Assembly: GCA_947179155.2 (NCBI GenBank)
Contig: OX359278.1
Location: forward strand, 23,236,744 to 23,300,743
Reading direction: 5' to 3'
DNA from: Hedera helix
Taxonomy: Eukaryota; Streptophyta; Magnoliopsida; Apiales; Araliaceae
Length of the DNA: 64,000 nt
Below the pieces are notes generated by a model. It had not been told where the DNA came from, searched no databases, and saw nothing but the letters and a program-made list of their open reading frames with translations. This document shows, in pieces, positions 1 to 10,988 of this stretch. Position 1 is the stretch's first letter. Every line of letters starts with the position of its first letter. Position numbers and translations under genes: made by a program.

Positions 1-18
1 AGATTTGGGAGCGTGACA
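1..18 (+). mobile_element. 3' end of the 5' LTR of Tekay-like element A
   Basis: The window opens in the last bases of an LTR, ending GCGTGACA, followed after three bases by a tRNA-Met-type primer site. The same arrangement (LTR end in CGTCACA or similar, GGT spacer, TGGTAT.AGAGC) is seen at 63031 on the + strand and at 48380 on the minus strand, which places this element in the same Ty3/gypsy group. The rest of this LTR lies outside the window. Confidence 0.75.
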
Positions 19-21
19 GGT

Positions 22-33
22 TGGTATCAGAGC
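22..33 (+). other. Primer binding site of element A (tRNA-Met type)
   Basis: TGGTATCAGAGC is complementary to the 3' end of plant initiator tRNA-Met, the usual primer of Tekay and other chromoviruses. It sits three bases after the LTR end. Confidence 0.8.
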
Positions 34-1174
34 AGTGGATTATAATTCTAAGGTAAATAGTATCTTAGGGTATAATCTGAGGAAAAAATTTATTTAGCGA
101 TAGTATAAATTTATTTGGAAATAGTAGAAATTTATTTGGAGATTGTAAAAATTAAACTCATAAAGAGTTTTAAATGTTTAAAATTTGAGGAAAATTGATT
201 AGAGATAATTTAAGTATAAATGTATTTGGATTTCAATTAAAAACCCATGTTAGCAAAATTGAGATGAACGACTCTCTTGTATGGGCATGAGTTTAATATG
301 CATTAGGAAACCAATCTAACTACACTGTTGATATGAATCATTCATTGTTAGTATTTTCAAAACGGGATACACAGTGAATAAGTTCATCGGAGATAGTGTG
401 GGTAAGACGGAGAACTGATTCATTAGTTCTTGGGTGGAGGAAACATTTGGTTTACTATCATGATAGTAGATTAAAATCTTGTGTCAAACTCTTCTTTGTA
501 TATATTCTGAGAAGTTGATTATTTTTCTCATATGTATATTGAATAGTTATTAATTATTACGTCAAAACTACAGTTTAAAGATATTCATATATTAGTTACT
601 GAGTGAACGAACCCTTGTATGTGAAAGAGTTATGATATGCCAGTCGAACCAACTTATGAGACGCGACTACGAAATTGTCATATTCAAGGGGGTGTTAAAA
701 CATATCAATACGAACTGGGACAATTTCAATCCCGCGCTGATAAGGAGGGGAACTGATATATTTGTTCTTGGTTTAACAAACCAATCAGTTTACTAAATTA
801 CTATATATTTGCAAAACATGTGTTGTGATTAGAGAAAAATATAACGGATAGAGGATTAAGGGTATTCAAATCTTCTAGCTATGCTAGATTTGCATGCGTA
901 TATTAGTACTTGGGTGCCTTTGAAAAGATAAATGAATTTGTTATCATCAACACACGGTAACCCGAGGTGTAGATTAAACACATCGTTACTTGTTGTGGTA
1001 TAATAAAACCTAAAACAATTTTAAAAATGGATTTTTTTTGTAAGTTATGTTATTCTTATATATATGTTAATTGTTCAAGCAGGGCAAAATTTAATTGAAA
1101 AATAAAAATGAATTTTTCATCAACGCACCATGGAACCTTGTGTGGATATGATAAAATGATGAGTCATCAACGCA
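34..1174 (+). mobile_element. Non-coding 5' interior of element A
   Basis: No coding frame with retroelement motifs is visible. The stretch holds degenerate direct repeats, for example GGAGAACTGATTC.. near 410 and GGGGAACTGATAT.. near 746, and CATCAACACACGG, CATCAACGCACC and CATCAACGCA near 948, 1119 and 1165. The last of these was cut by the Athila-1 insertion; its continuation is at 24047. A short open frame at 1108-1290 runs into the Athila LTR and is not a gene. The interior resembles that of element C in having repeats and no ORFs, as expected for a large non-autonomous LTR element. Confidence 0.6.
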
Positions 1175-2518
1175 TGTTAAGGTTGGTGCTATATTTGCAA
1201 AGTAATTGCTTCTTAACTCATTTATTGCTAATTCTTAGGCATTTCTATTTCAATTTTATGCTTTTTTGTGTATTTGTTTCATGTTTGTAGAAAAAGAAGC
1301 TTGCAAGGGCATTTCAGTGATTTAAGGATAAAAGTGACGCAGCTGCATCACAAAGTGACGCACCAGTGTCACAAGTAGCCATCGTTTCTAGTAAGGTTAG
1401 ACGCAGCTGCATGATATGTGAAGTAGCTACGTTAGAAGATTTCAACGCAGCTGCATGAGTTATGAATCAACCATTTCAAAAGGCGAGTGAGTGGTTTCTC
1501 CACGTTGTTGAGTAGTTGCTGAGTCAATTTTGATGGGCAGTTAAGTTGCCTAAGTGCGGGTAATTAAATAACCAGAGAGACAGAAAGAGATCTGGGGAAA
1601 AAAGAGGAAGAAAAAGGTTCAGCTTTGGTGAGAAATCCTCAAGCTTGGTGCAGTGAAGAGCAATAAGGCATTATTAGTTTATCTCTAACCCTTTGTACTT
1701 TAAATATTTTCACTTACTATGGCTGGAACTTATTCATATGTACTTCATTTAAATTTGAATATGAACTAATTACTTTTGTTTAGGGTTTGCAATGAAATTA
1801 TTTGTTTGATCTAAATGGAGTTATTACTTGTTAGTGTTGGATGCATGTGAAGGTTGACTATTATACTGGTTTTAATTGTATTAATTACCTGGCCAGTAAT
1901 TAACTTGGTTTTTCATATGGAATCGAGAGAGGAGTATGAAAATAGACCCATGTATGGTAGCATGTGATTATAGTTTGTTAACATAATTTGTGATTGAGAT
2001 AGAAATATACTTAATCGCCACGTGTAATTAGTAGAGAACCTGGGCTTCTGATCCTTTTAAATTCAGCATTAATAGAAATATAGATTGTTGGTTTAAATGG
2101 GATGTTCTTCTTCAGTCTATTCCATGGTCGGTAGAATTGGGGAAGATTTGCTGTATAATAATCGAGAGATATTATTTCAGCTTAATTAAGAGTTCTTAAT
2201 CAGCAACTCATTGCTTGTATGTTAACTTAACAATAATAATTAGGTTCAGTTGATGACATATAGTTAAATTGTAAATCCTAAACGTTGTTTAACATAGAGA
2301 TCTCTAGTTTAGAGTAATTTAATCTTTGATATTAATTTCAGAAATTAACAATATTTTCAATTCAAAAAAAAAATCAAATGATGTTATTTCAATTATTAAC
2401 TAGTAATTCCATACTTTATTTGCAAATTCTTGTGGGAACGATACCTTGCTAGCCTTGTACTACGATTAGACCACGTACACTTGCGTGGAGTATTTTCTGA
2501 AATGAAAAAAGGCGAACA
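1175..2518 (+). repeat. 5' LTR of Athila-1
   Basis: It aligns along its length with 22703-24041. It carries GACGCAGCTGC palindromes near 1335-1460, which are the diverged counterpart of the GGCGCAGCTGCGCC cluster in Athila-2. It ends ...GGCGAACA directly before the primer-site leader. I could not identify a convincing TATA box. Confidence 0.85.
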
Positions 2519-2524
2519 AGTTTT

Positions 2525-2542
2525 TGGTGTCGTTGCCGGGGA
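2525..2542 (+). other. Primer binding site of Athila-1 (tRNA-Asp type)
   Basis: TGGTGTCGTTGCCGGGGA matches the complement of the 3' end of plant tRNA-Asp except for two C-to-T changes. Athila-2 keeps the exact form (TGGCGCCGTTGCCGGGGA). Confidence 0.8.
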
Positions 2543-2649
2543 CTTGTTTTAAATAAAGTGTTGATATTAGTTTTAATTGAAGTATTTTATTTTGAAGTTT
2601 GATAATTTTTAGTTTATTACCCTTCCTGTTTAGGTAATCTTGGTTGTAT

Positions 2650-5600
2650 ATGCAAACACGTTCACAGGGTAAGGATACAGTTCCTTTTGAAGACGAGATT
2701 GAAAAAAAGGTACGTCGGATTCAGAACTATATTCAAGAAACAGCGTAACACCGAGATCAGATTCAAGAAAGAATGGCAAAGGAAGAGGAGCAAAAGTCCC
2801 TATGGACCTATGCTACTCCGCAAATGACCGAGATACAGTCGAGTATTACAAGACCATCAATCATTGCGGCACAATTCGAGATAAAGCTGGGAACAATTCA
2901 AATGATCCAGAATTCTGTACAGTTTGATGGGTTACCGAATGATGATCCTAGCATGCATTTGAGGAGTTTCTTGGAGATTTGCGATACTTTCAAATATCAA
3001 GGGGTTTTGGATGATGCGATTCTCTTGAGGCTATTCCCGTTCACCTTGAGAGATAAGGCAAAGTGGTTTCATTCACTGCCACCGGGATTAATTATTACAT
3101 GGGATGATTTGATGCAGAAGTTTTTGGCGAAATTCTTCCCTTATACAAAGATAGTGAAGATAAGGTATGAGATCACTACATTCGCCCAGCATGATTCAGA
3201 GTCATTATATGAAGCATGGGAGAGATTCAAGGAGTTATGAAGAAAATGTCGACATCATGGGATTCCAAAATGGCTTCAAGTTCAGACATTCTACAATGGG
3301 CTGGGAAAATCAGTGAGATCAAGTATAGATGCAGCAGCGGGAGGTGATCTAATGACTAAGAGTTGTGAAGAGGCATATGCTTTACTGGAAACCATGGCAG
3401 CAAACAACTACCAATGGCCAACACCAAGAATGAGTCCACATAGGGCAGCTGGAGTTATTAAGTTAGATGTTGTTACGGCATTGACAGCATAAGTGTCGGC
3501 TCTTGCTAAGAAGATAGATGCTATGGGAAGTTAGAAGGTACAACAAGTGGAAGTAATTTGTGAACTATGTGCAGGGTGTCATTCAAGTGATCAGTGTGCA
3601 ATTAATCCAGAGTCGGTGTAATTTGTGTCCAATTACAATCAACAGCAATGGGACAATTCTAACAGTTATAATCCGGGGTGGCGTAATCATCCAAAATTTT
3701 CTTGGAGTAACAACCAAACCCAACCCCAAGGACAGTATTCAAGAAATGCATATCCACCTGAGTTTCATAATCAACACAATCAATAACCTCAGCAGCCGGA
3801 TAAGTTGGCTCAGATGGAAGATGTACTAGTTAAGTTGGTTAATCAGTTCAATTCGACAGTGAAGACTAAGGTAGTGGCTATAAGGAATCTGGAGAACCAA
3901 ATGTGAAAATAGCGAGTGCATTGAACAGTAGACCTCAAGGTTCATTTCCAAGTGATACAGAGGTAAATTCAAAGCGAGATGGTAAAGAGCAATGTAAGGT
4001 TGTTAAACTCAGAAGTGGAAGAGAATTGCAGTGTGCTGAGGACAAGCATGGTGAAGTTGTTAAAGAAGAGGAAGAAGATGGGGGTAATTCAAAATCTCAA
4101 GTTATAGAGGAGTTTAAAGTGGACAAGAAATCTACTGAGGTACCTAATGTCCCGTTTCCATATAGATTACAGAAATAGAAGTTCAATAAGCAGTTTTCAA
4201 AGTTTTTGGAGGTATTCAAGAAGCTGCAAATTAACATTCCTTTTGCAGATGCACTGGAACAGATGCTGAGCTATGTGAAATTTATGAAGGACATCTTGTC
4301 CAAGAAGAGGAGATTGGAAGATTTTGAGATCGTTGCATTAACTGAAGAGTACAGCGCCATTTTACAAAAGAAGTTGCCTCCGAAATTGAAGGATCCAGGA
4401 AGTTTTACCATACCATGTACAATTGGAAGTCAACATTTCAGTCGATGCTTATGTGACTTTGGGGCAAGTATTAACCTCATGCCCTTTTCGATTTATCAAC
4501 AATTGGGTCTGAAGGAAACGTCTCCTACAAATGTTACACTTCAGTTAGTGGACATATCTCTTACATATCCACGAGGTATAGTGGAGGATGTGCTAGTTAA
4601 GGTCGATAAGTTCATATTTCCAGCGGACTTTATTATTTTGGATTTTGAGGAGGACTGAGATATTCCTATCATCTTAGGAAGGCCGTTTCTTGCCACTGGG
4701 AGAACTTTGATACACGTTCAGAAGGGGAAATTGACTATGAGAGTGCAGGACTAGGAAATGACGTTTGATGTGTTGAAAGTAATAAAATTTCCTAGTGAGG
4801 TTGATGATTGTTTAAGAGTTGATATTGTTGAGGATATTGTGAATGAGATGTTTTTGAGAAATATCATCTGTGATCCACTGGAGAAGTCAATTAGTATAGA
4901 GAAAATTTCAGATTGTGAGCAAGCTATGGAGTACGTGCAAATAATGGACTCTTCACCGAGGTTTACAAAGTTCAAGCAACACTTTGAGGAACTTGATTAC
5001 TCTGAAAATTCAAAGGCAAATGGAAAGTCCTCATTTGATGTGCCACCAACTTTGGAGTTGAAGCAATTGCCTAATCATCTCAGGTATGCTTATCTGGGTG
5101 AGGCATCTACTCTGCCTGTTATTATTTCAGCATCGTTGGACGAGGTTCAGGAAGAAAAATTATTACGGGTGCTTCAGGAGTGCAAATTAGCTATTGGATG
5201 GGTGTTAGCGGATATTAAATGTATTAGTCCTTCATTTTTCATGCATAAAATTTTAATGGAGGATAATGTAAAGCCAGTAGTTGATCAACAGAGAAGACTA
5301 AACCTAATTATGAAGGAGGTGGTGAGGAAAGAAATAATTAAGTGGCTAGATGCTGGGATTATCTACCCAATTTCAGATAATGCTTGGGTAAGTCCATTTC
5401 ATTGTGTTCCGAAGAAAAGTGGTATTAAAGTTGTTCCTAACGAGAATAATGAGTTGATTCTAATGAGAACAGTTACAGGGTGGCTAGTTTGTTTGGATTA
5501 TAGGAAGTTGAATAAAGCCACACGTAAGGATCATTTCCCATTGCCATTCATTGATCAAATGTTGGATCGACTTACGGGACATGAATACTATTGTTTATTA

Positions 5601-7893
5601 GACGGGTACTCGGGATACAACCAGATAGCCATTGCACCAGAAGATCAAGAGAAAATGACATTTACATGTCCATATGGAACATTCGCTTTTAGGAGAATGT
5701 CTTTTGGATTGTGTAATGCACCAACAACTTTTTAACGGTGTATGATGGCGATATTCTCTGATATGGTCGAGCAAAATTTGGAAGTCTTTATGGATGATTT
5801 TTCGGTGTTTGGTGATACATTTGATGCCTGTTTGGAGAATCTAACTTTGGTGCTGAGAAGATGTATGGAAACAAATTTGGTATTAAACTGGGAAAAGTGC
5901 CACTTCATGGTTCAAGAAGGGATTATTCTGGGGCATCGGGTGTCAGTGAAGGGTATTGAAGTTGATAAAGCAAAGATTGAAGCCATTGAGAAGTTGCGTC
6001 CACCGAATTCAGTGAAGGGTATTCGTAGTTTCTTGGGACATGCAGGGTTTTACCGACGGTTCATTAAAGATTTCTCCAGGATCATAAAGCCGTTGTGCAA
6101 TTTATTAGAGAAAGAGGTCCCGTTTGAGTTTGATGAAGCATGCCTCACAGCATTTGGGATTTTGAAGCAGAAATTGGTTACAGCTCTAGTGGTAGTAACT
6201 CCAGATTGGGGTCGTCCATTTTAGTTAATGTGTGATGCAAGTGACTTCGCAATTGGGGCAGTTTTGGGCCAGCGTAAGGACAAGGTATTTCAAGCTATTA
6301 TATTATGCCAGTAAGACTTTGACTGATGCTCAATTGAATTATACAACCACAGAGAAGGAGTTGTTAGCTGTAGTATTTGCTTTTGATAAGTTCTGTCCAT
6401 ATCTCATTGGGACAAAGGTAATTGTTTAAACGGACCATTCAGCAACAAGGTACCTTGTTGCAAAGAAAGATGCAAAGCCTAGATTGATCCATTGGGTTTT
6501 ATTGCTTCAAGAGTTCGATCTTGAGATTCGTGATAGAAAAGGAACTAAAAATCAAATAGCAGATCATTTGTCTAGAATGGAGCAGCCCAGGAACAACGAT
6601 GTGGCAGTCAATGATAGCTTCCCAGATGAACAGTTGTTTACAATTACGTCTGAGGTACCGTGGTATGCAGATTTGGTTAATTATATTGTTGGGAATGTCT
6701 TACCTCCAGAGTTGTCTAGTCAACAGAGGAAGAAGTTTCTGCATGATGTTCATCAATATCTGCGGGACAAACCATTTTTATTCAAGATTTGTGCTAATCA
6801 GTTAGTGAGATGTTGTGTTCCTCAAGAAGAAATGGGAAGCATTCTTCATCAATGTCATGCATCAAGCTATGGAGGCCATTATGGTGGACAAAGAACGGCT
6901 GCTAAGGTTCTTCAATCAGGTTTTTTCTGGCCTACTTTATTTAAGGATGCCTATTCATTTGTTCTGCAATGTGATCGATGTCAAAGGGTAGGTAATATTT
7001 CTAAAAGACAGGAGATGGCCCTTAATTCTATTTTAGAAGTTGAAATCTTTGATGTATCAGGTATTAATTTTATGGGACCTTTTCCCTTGTCTTTTAATAA
7101 TTCTTATATCCTTGTAGCAGTCGACTATATGTCTAAGTGGGTGGAAGCAATTGCATCCCCCACTAATGATGCTAAGGTGGTAACCAAATTTTTGCAACGT
7201 AATATTTTCACAAGATTTGGGACACCAAGGGCGATAATCAGTGATGGAGGATCTCACTTCTGCAATAGACAATTCAACACCTTGCTTGCGAAGTATGGAG
7301 TCACGCATAGAGTTGCTACCGCTTATCACCCACAAACAAGTGGACAAGCAGAGACTTCAAATAGAGAAGTGAAACGGATTTTGGAGAAGACAGTAAATTC
7401 GAATCGTAAAGATTGGTCCATTAAGCTCAATGATGCACTTTAGGCTTATAGAACAACTTTTAAGACACCACTTGGAATGTCGCCTTATCGGTTGGTTTTT
7501 GGGAAAGCTTGTCATTTACCAGTGGAACTGGAACATCATGCATATTGGGCAACTCAAAAATTGAATTGGGACTTTAATCTAGCTGGTGAGGAACGTCTGC
7601 TACAACTCAATGAGATGGATGAGTTTCGACTTCAATCTTATGAGAATGCAAGAATTTACAAGGAACAAGTCTAACGTTGGCATGCCAAACACATCATGGA
7701 CCAGAAGTTTGAACCAGGACAATCGGTGTTATTTTTCAATTCTCGACTCAAACTCTTTCCTGGGAAGCTGAAATCACGGTGGTCAGGTCCTTTCATAATT
7801 CATGTTGTTTATCCGTATGGAGTGGTTGAATTAAAATGCAATAATTCACAGGCCATGTTTAAGGTGAACGGTCAAAGACTCAAGCATTACTAG
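2650..7893 (+). pseudogene. gag-pol: Athila-1 gag-pol polyprotein, decayed
   Basis: This is the remnant of the capsid and replication polyprotein. The start is taken at ATG 2650 (MQTRS...), parallel to MLTRS... in Athila-2. In order it shows the gag domain, a CCHC knuckle (C-x2-C-x3-H-x4-C, near 3562-3600), the protease site CDFGAS (about 4450), RT with FMDD (about 5788), RNase H with MCDASDF (about 6230), EKELLA and TDHS, and integrase with an HHCC finger (6845-6985) and the DDE core (SDGGSHF near 7240; YHPQTSGQAE near 7325). In-frame stops include 2746, 3238, 3490, 3619, 5733, 7441 and 7891. There is a frame change between 3240 and 3903 and a one-base insertion near 6300. It cannot make a working product. 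Confidence 0.9.
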
Positions 7894-8793
7894 GGAGGCA
7901 CATTCGATAGGATGAAGTCCTCAGTCAATTTCTCATATTAAACAGGGAGTATTGTCAGGCTGATGACAATAAAACAAGCCTTGCTTGGGAGGCAACCCAA
8001 GTTTCATTTCGTTTAAGTTATTTAATTTAGCTTGAATAATGTGATGAGTTTAGTCGTATTTTCTATTTTAGAGTTATTATCGTGACTAATTTGTGGTAAT
8101 GTATGTCAGGTACAATTCCTTCAAGGTTGTTCAACGTTGATGAAAGAAGACACGAAATTGAAAATTAAAAAAAAAAAAAGGTGACGCACTTACGTCTAAG
8201 GTCATGCCCTTGCGTCAAACTACACTGGAATTTTTGGGAAATTTGGTTGAGGCTTAGATGCAACTGCATTGGAATCGGACGCAGCTGCGTGACGGAGATT
8301 ACAAAATTAAACGGCTGAGTGTTCAAACCGTGTGCCATTTCTTCTGCCCTCTATTTCAGTGTTCTTCTTCTTCCTTCAAGCCCCTTCGTTTCACTTCCCA
8401 AATACATTCGTTATACATACATTGAAGGATTAATTGTGCATCTTGGTGGATATAAATAGAGTACTCAAGGCTACATTGCAATCACAATCCTTCCATTTCT
8501 CAAGGAAACATCAAATTGGGGGTCCTCTCCTACTTCATCAAGTAAGATTTTTTATTGTCAATTTTAACAACATTATTCTTGTGGATGGTGTTGAATTCTT
8601 GTAAGTATATATACTTGGTGTTGTATTTGGGCTTCTTAGTGCTAGTGGAGAATTATTTGAAGAATCAAAGATATCAGTTTTGGGGTTTTCAAAGGGTACC
8701 CGCCAACTGTTTGTTTTAATTCCTCAAAGGACAAGCTAAGTGTTTTTGTAATTTATGGGTGTTATAAACATTTGGGAAAGCTTGTGAATTCAA
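7894..8793 (+). other. Athila-1 spacer between gag-pol and the second ORF
   Basis: This is non-coding. It has a splice-acceptor-like ...ATGTCAG/GTACA at 8106-8109, in the same place as TTTCAG at 56195 in Athila-2. GACGC..GCGTC-type palindromes at about 8181-8292 include GGACGCAGCTGCGTGAC. The arrangement matches the leader of the second ORF in Athila-2. Confidence 0.55.
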
Positions 8794-9954
8794 ATGGCAC
8801 CAAAATGTCATCGAGGAGAGAGCTCAAGGTCCACCCCTCCATACAATTCAAGCCGATTTGTTAGCTATGAAGCGGCTAAGTTCCATGAAGAGTATGTAGA
8901 TGCAAAGAAACTTATATCAGAGCGGGGTCTTAATCCAGGACCTTTGGATGGTGAGTTATGGAGAATGACTTGCCAACATTGGGGTACATTAACTCACTAA
9001 CCTAAACCTGCTGTAATTTCAATTGTTAAGGAATTTTATGCAAATGCCAAGGCTATTAAACATAATGATATAGTTGTTCGGGGTAAGAAGGTCTCATTTT
9101 CTCCTGCTAAAATCAATGAGTACTATGGTCTTCCACCGCCACCAGCAGCGGATGAGTATTCAGAATAAGCTAAGGAGCCGGTGAATTATGAGGATGTTAT
9201 TCGAGGATTGTGCCAACCGGATGCAGTTTAGAAGTATAAAGATGGTGAACCCAAAACCTTCAATTATACATACTTGAGCCGATATGGAAAGGCATGGTAC
9301 TACTTTCTGTGTGCTAAACTCATGCCTACCACACATGTCACCGAGGTTATCAAAGAAAGAGCAGTCCTTTTATTCTGGATGGTCAATGAAAAAACCATTG
9401 ATAAGGGTCAAGTTATCAATAACTCAATCAAGTATGCTATAAAAGGGAAACAAATCCGGGGTTTACCTCATCCGTCATTGATTTGTGGGCTTTGTAAAGT
9501 AACAGGGGTGGTATGGGAAGAAGGTGAATTAACTCAGAACCCTCAAGTCCCTATAGATTCTAAAATTATTAAGAATTTCAAGCAATGGAATGGGGCACCT
9601 CCTGATCAAACAGGAGTGGGATTTCTTTTGGATGTTCTGCATTCTCCGGATACCGAGGAGTTATTTGCAGCGGAGCCGGAACATGATGCAGCTTCATCGT
9701 CTAACACAATTGACACTTTAGTTGAGGAAGTCAGCCAACTACGGAGAGACTCTCGTCGACAAGCTAGACGGGATGCCCATTTGGCACAAGTAATTGGTTC
9801 CATGATGCAGTACCATGCAGCTTTCTCTGTGATTTTAGCTGAGGCATTTAATCGCTTGGAAATGAATGCTGTTCGCAAGCCATTGCAGTTTCCACCACCT
9901 CTATCGATGCTTGCATTTCCTCCTGATTTACCAGATGAAGAAGCTGATGCCTAG
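8794..9954 (+). pseudogene. Athila-1 second ORF (env position), with in-frame stops
   Basis: One frame of 386 codons is interrupted by stops at 8998-9000, near 9166 and at 9229-9231, the last being TAG where Athila-2 has TGG. It is homologous to the frame at 56729-57868. Shared stretches are EFYANA, VRGK.V..SP..IN, CQP/CRP, PTTH, KERA and PHxSxI..LC. The C-terminal third is charged and likely coiled coil (EEVSQLRRDSRRQARRD). The family resembles the proteins annotated in plants as putative plant transposon protein, of unknown function. I see no signal peptide or membrane segment, so an envelope role is not supported. Confidence 0.8.
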
Positions 9955-10150
9955 TGGTCAACAAGAGAAGTTCCGTTATTTCAATTTTCTTATAATTCTC
10001 ATTGAGGGCAATGATTTTGACAAGTTTGGGGGACGTATACATTTCTATGTTTTATTTTTTGTTTGTGTTTAGTTTTGTCGTGGTTTAAAATATGTTTAGG
10101 TTTTTAGTTTTGTTGGTGGTTTAACATGTTGTTTTGTTATAAAAATAATG
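9955..10150 (+). other. Athila-1 3' non-coding region, first part
   Basis: It holds ATTGAGGGCAATGA followed by AAGTTTGGGGG at 10022-10032, the first of three polypurine-like tracts of this element. Homology to Athila-2 (57869-58030) fades near 10150, where the pararetrovirus begins. Confidence 0.6.
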
Positions 10151-10988
10151 TGTGTAAGAGGGCGGAAGACAAAGAAAATGAAACAGAGAACCAAAAGTAC
10201 GGGCTTTCACCACTCACCATACTAATGGGTGTGCAGATAGTGACCTTGACCTTGCAGAACAGGGGTTGACTACTCACAGTTCATAATCATAAATAAGTTA
10301 TGCATGATGCAAGGGGTAGTAGGAAAGGGACCACACAGTTGAATATATAAACTGAAATTATAAATACAAGTATAATCCGACCATTTAGGCGGTAGAAATG
10401 CAGATGTAATTAATCTGGCCAACAGATGCCAGTCTAATATGATTACTTATTGAATCTGAAAATATTTACATACAAGAAGTACCATACATAAACTGAAAAT
10501 AAACAAAGTAAACAATTAACTAGACAGAAGGACTCGGGAAACAGAAAAGAAAACTTAAGATTGGTCAGAGAAGGAGCTCTGAGTCTTACGAAGTTTTCTC
10601 AGGTTTCTGCCTAAGGTGGTGTCCCCTAACTCTGAATGCAAGCCTTCCTTTTATAGAGTAAGGAGTGAGCCGCGTACAATTATTTGGGAATCTTACTATT
10701 ACAGACTGGCGATTACTTTAACAAAAGTAAAATGATTACAGACACTTTACTATTGCTGAATAGTGGACACTTTTGACTAAAACAGACAACTTTTACTGTT
10801 TGCTTTTACAAATGTAGAAAAAGCAGGATTCTTTTGACTCGGCGTGCAAGGCAGGGGCCAGGAAGCATAGGATGCTTAAAATGAGTGCGCGGGCACTGGT
10901 GACTGGGGGCCACATCACGTGGTAAGGAATCTAACTGTCAGCAATTGGCGGAAATTACTGAGAGCTCACGGGAGCTGTGCAACGGTAA
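10150..10988 (-). other. Pararetrovirus intergenic region: promoter and leader
   Basis: This is the non-coding part downstream of the second ORF. In pararetroviruses this interval carries the promoter of the terminally redundant pregenomic RNA followed by its leader. The minus strand shows a TATA box at 10649-10655 and then about 470 bases of leader before homology ends. No primer site was recognised. Confidence 0.6.
10647..10656 (-). promoter_or_regulatory. Pararetrovirus pregenomic RNA promoter, TATA box
   Basis: The minus strand reads CTATAAAAGG followed by AAGGCTTGCATTC. The motif and its position after the last ORF resemble the pregenomic promoter of caulimovirids. Transcription would start about 30 bases further, near 10620, heading toward lower coordinates. 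This is inferred from sequence and position only. Confidence 0.55.

Noticed and set aside
22..33. tRNA-like sequences at the primer sites (22, 2525, 36327, 48365, 51733, 63035)
   Set aside because: They match only the last 12-18 bases of tRNA complements directly after LTRs; no tRNA gene is present.
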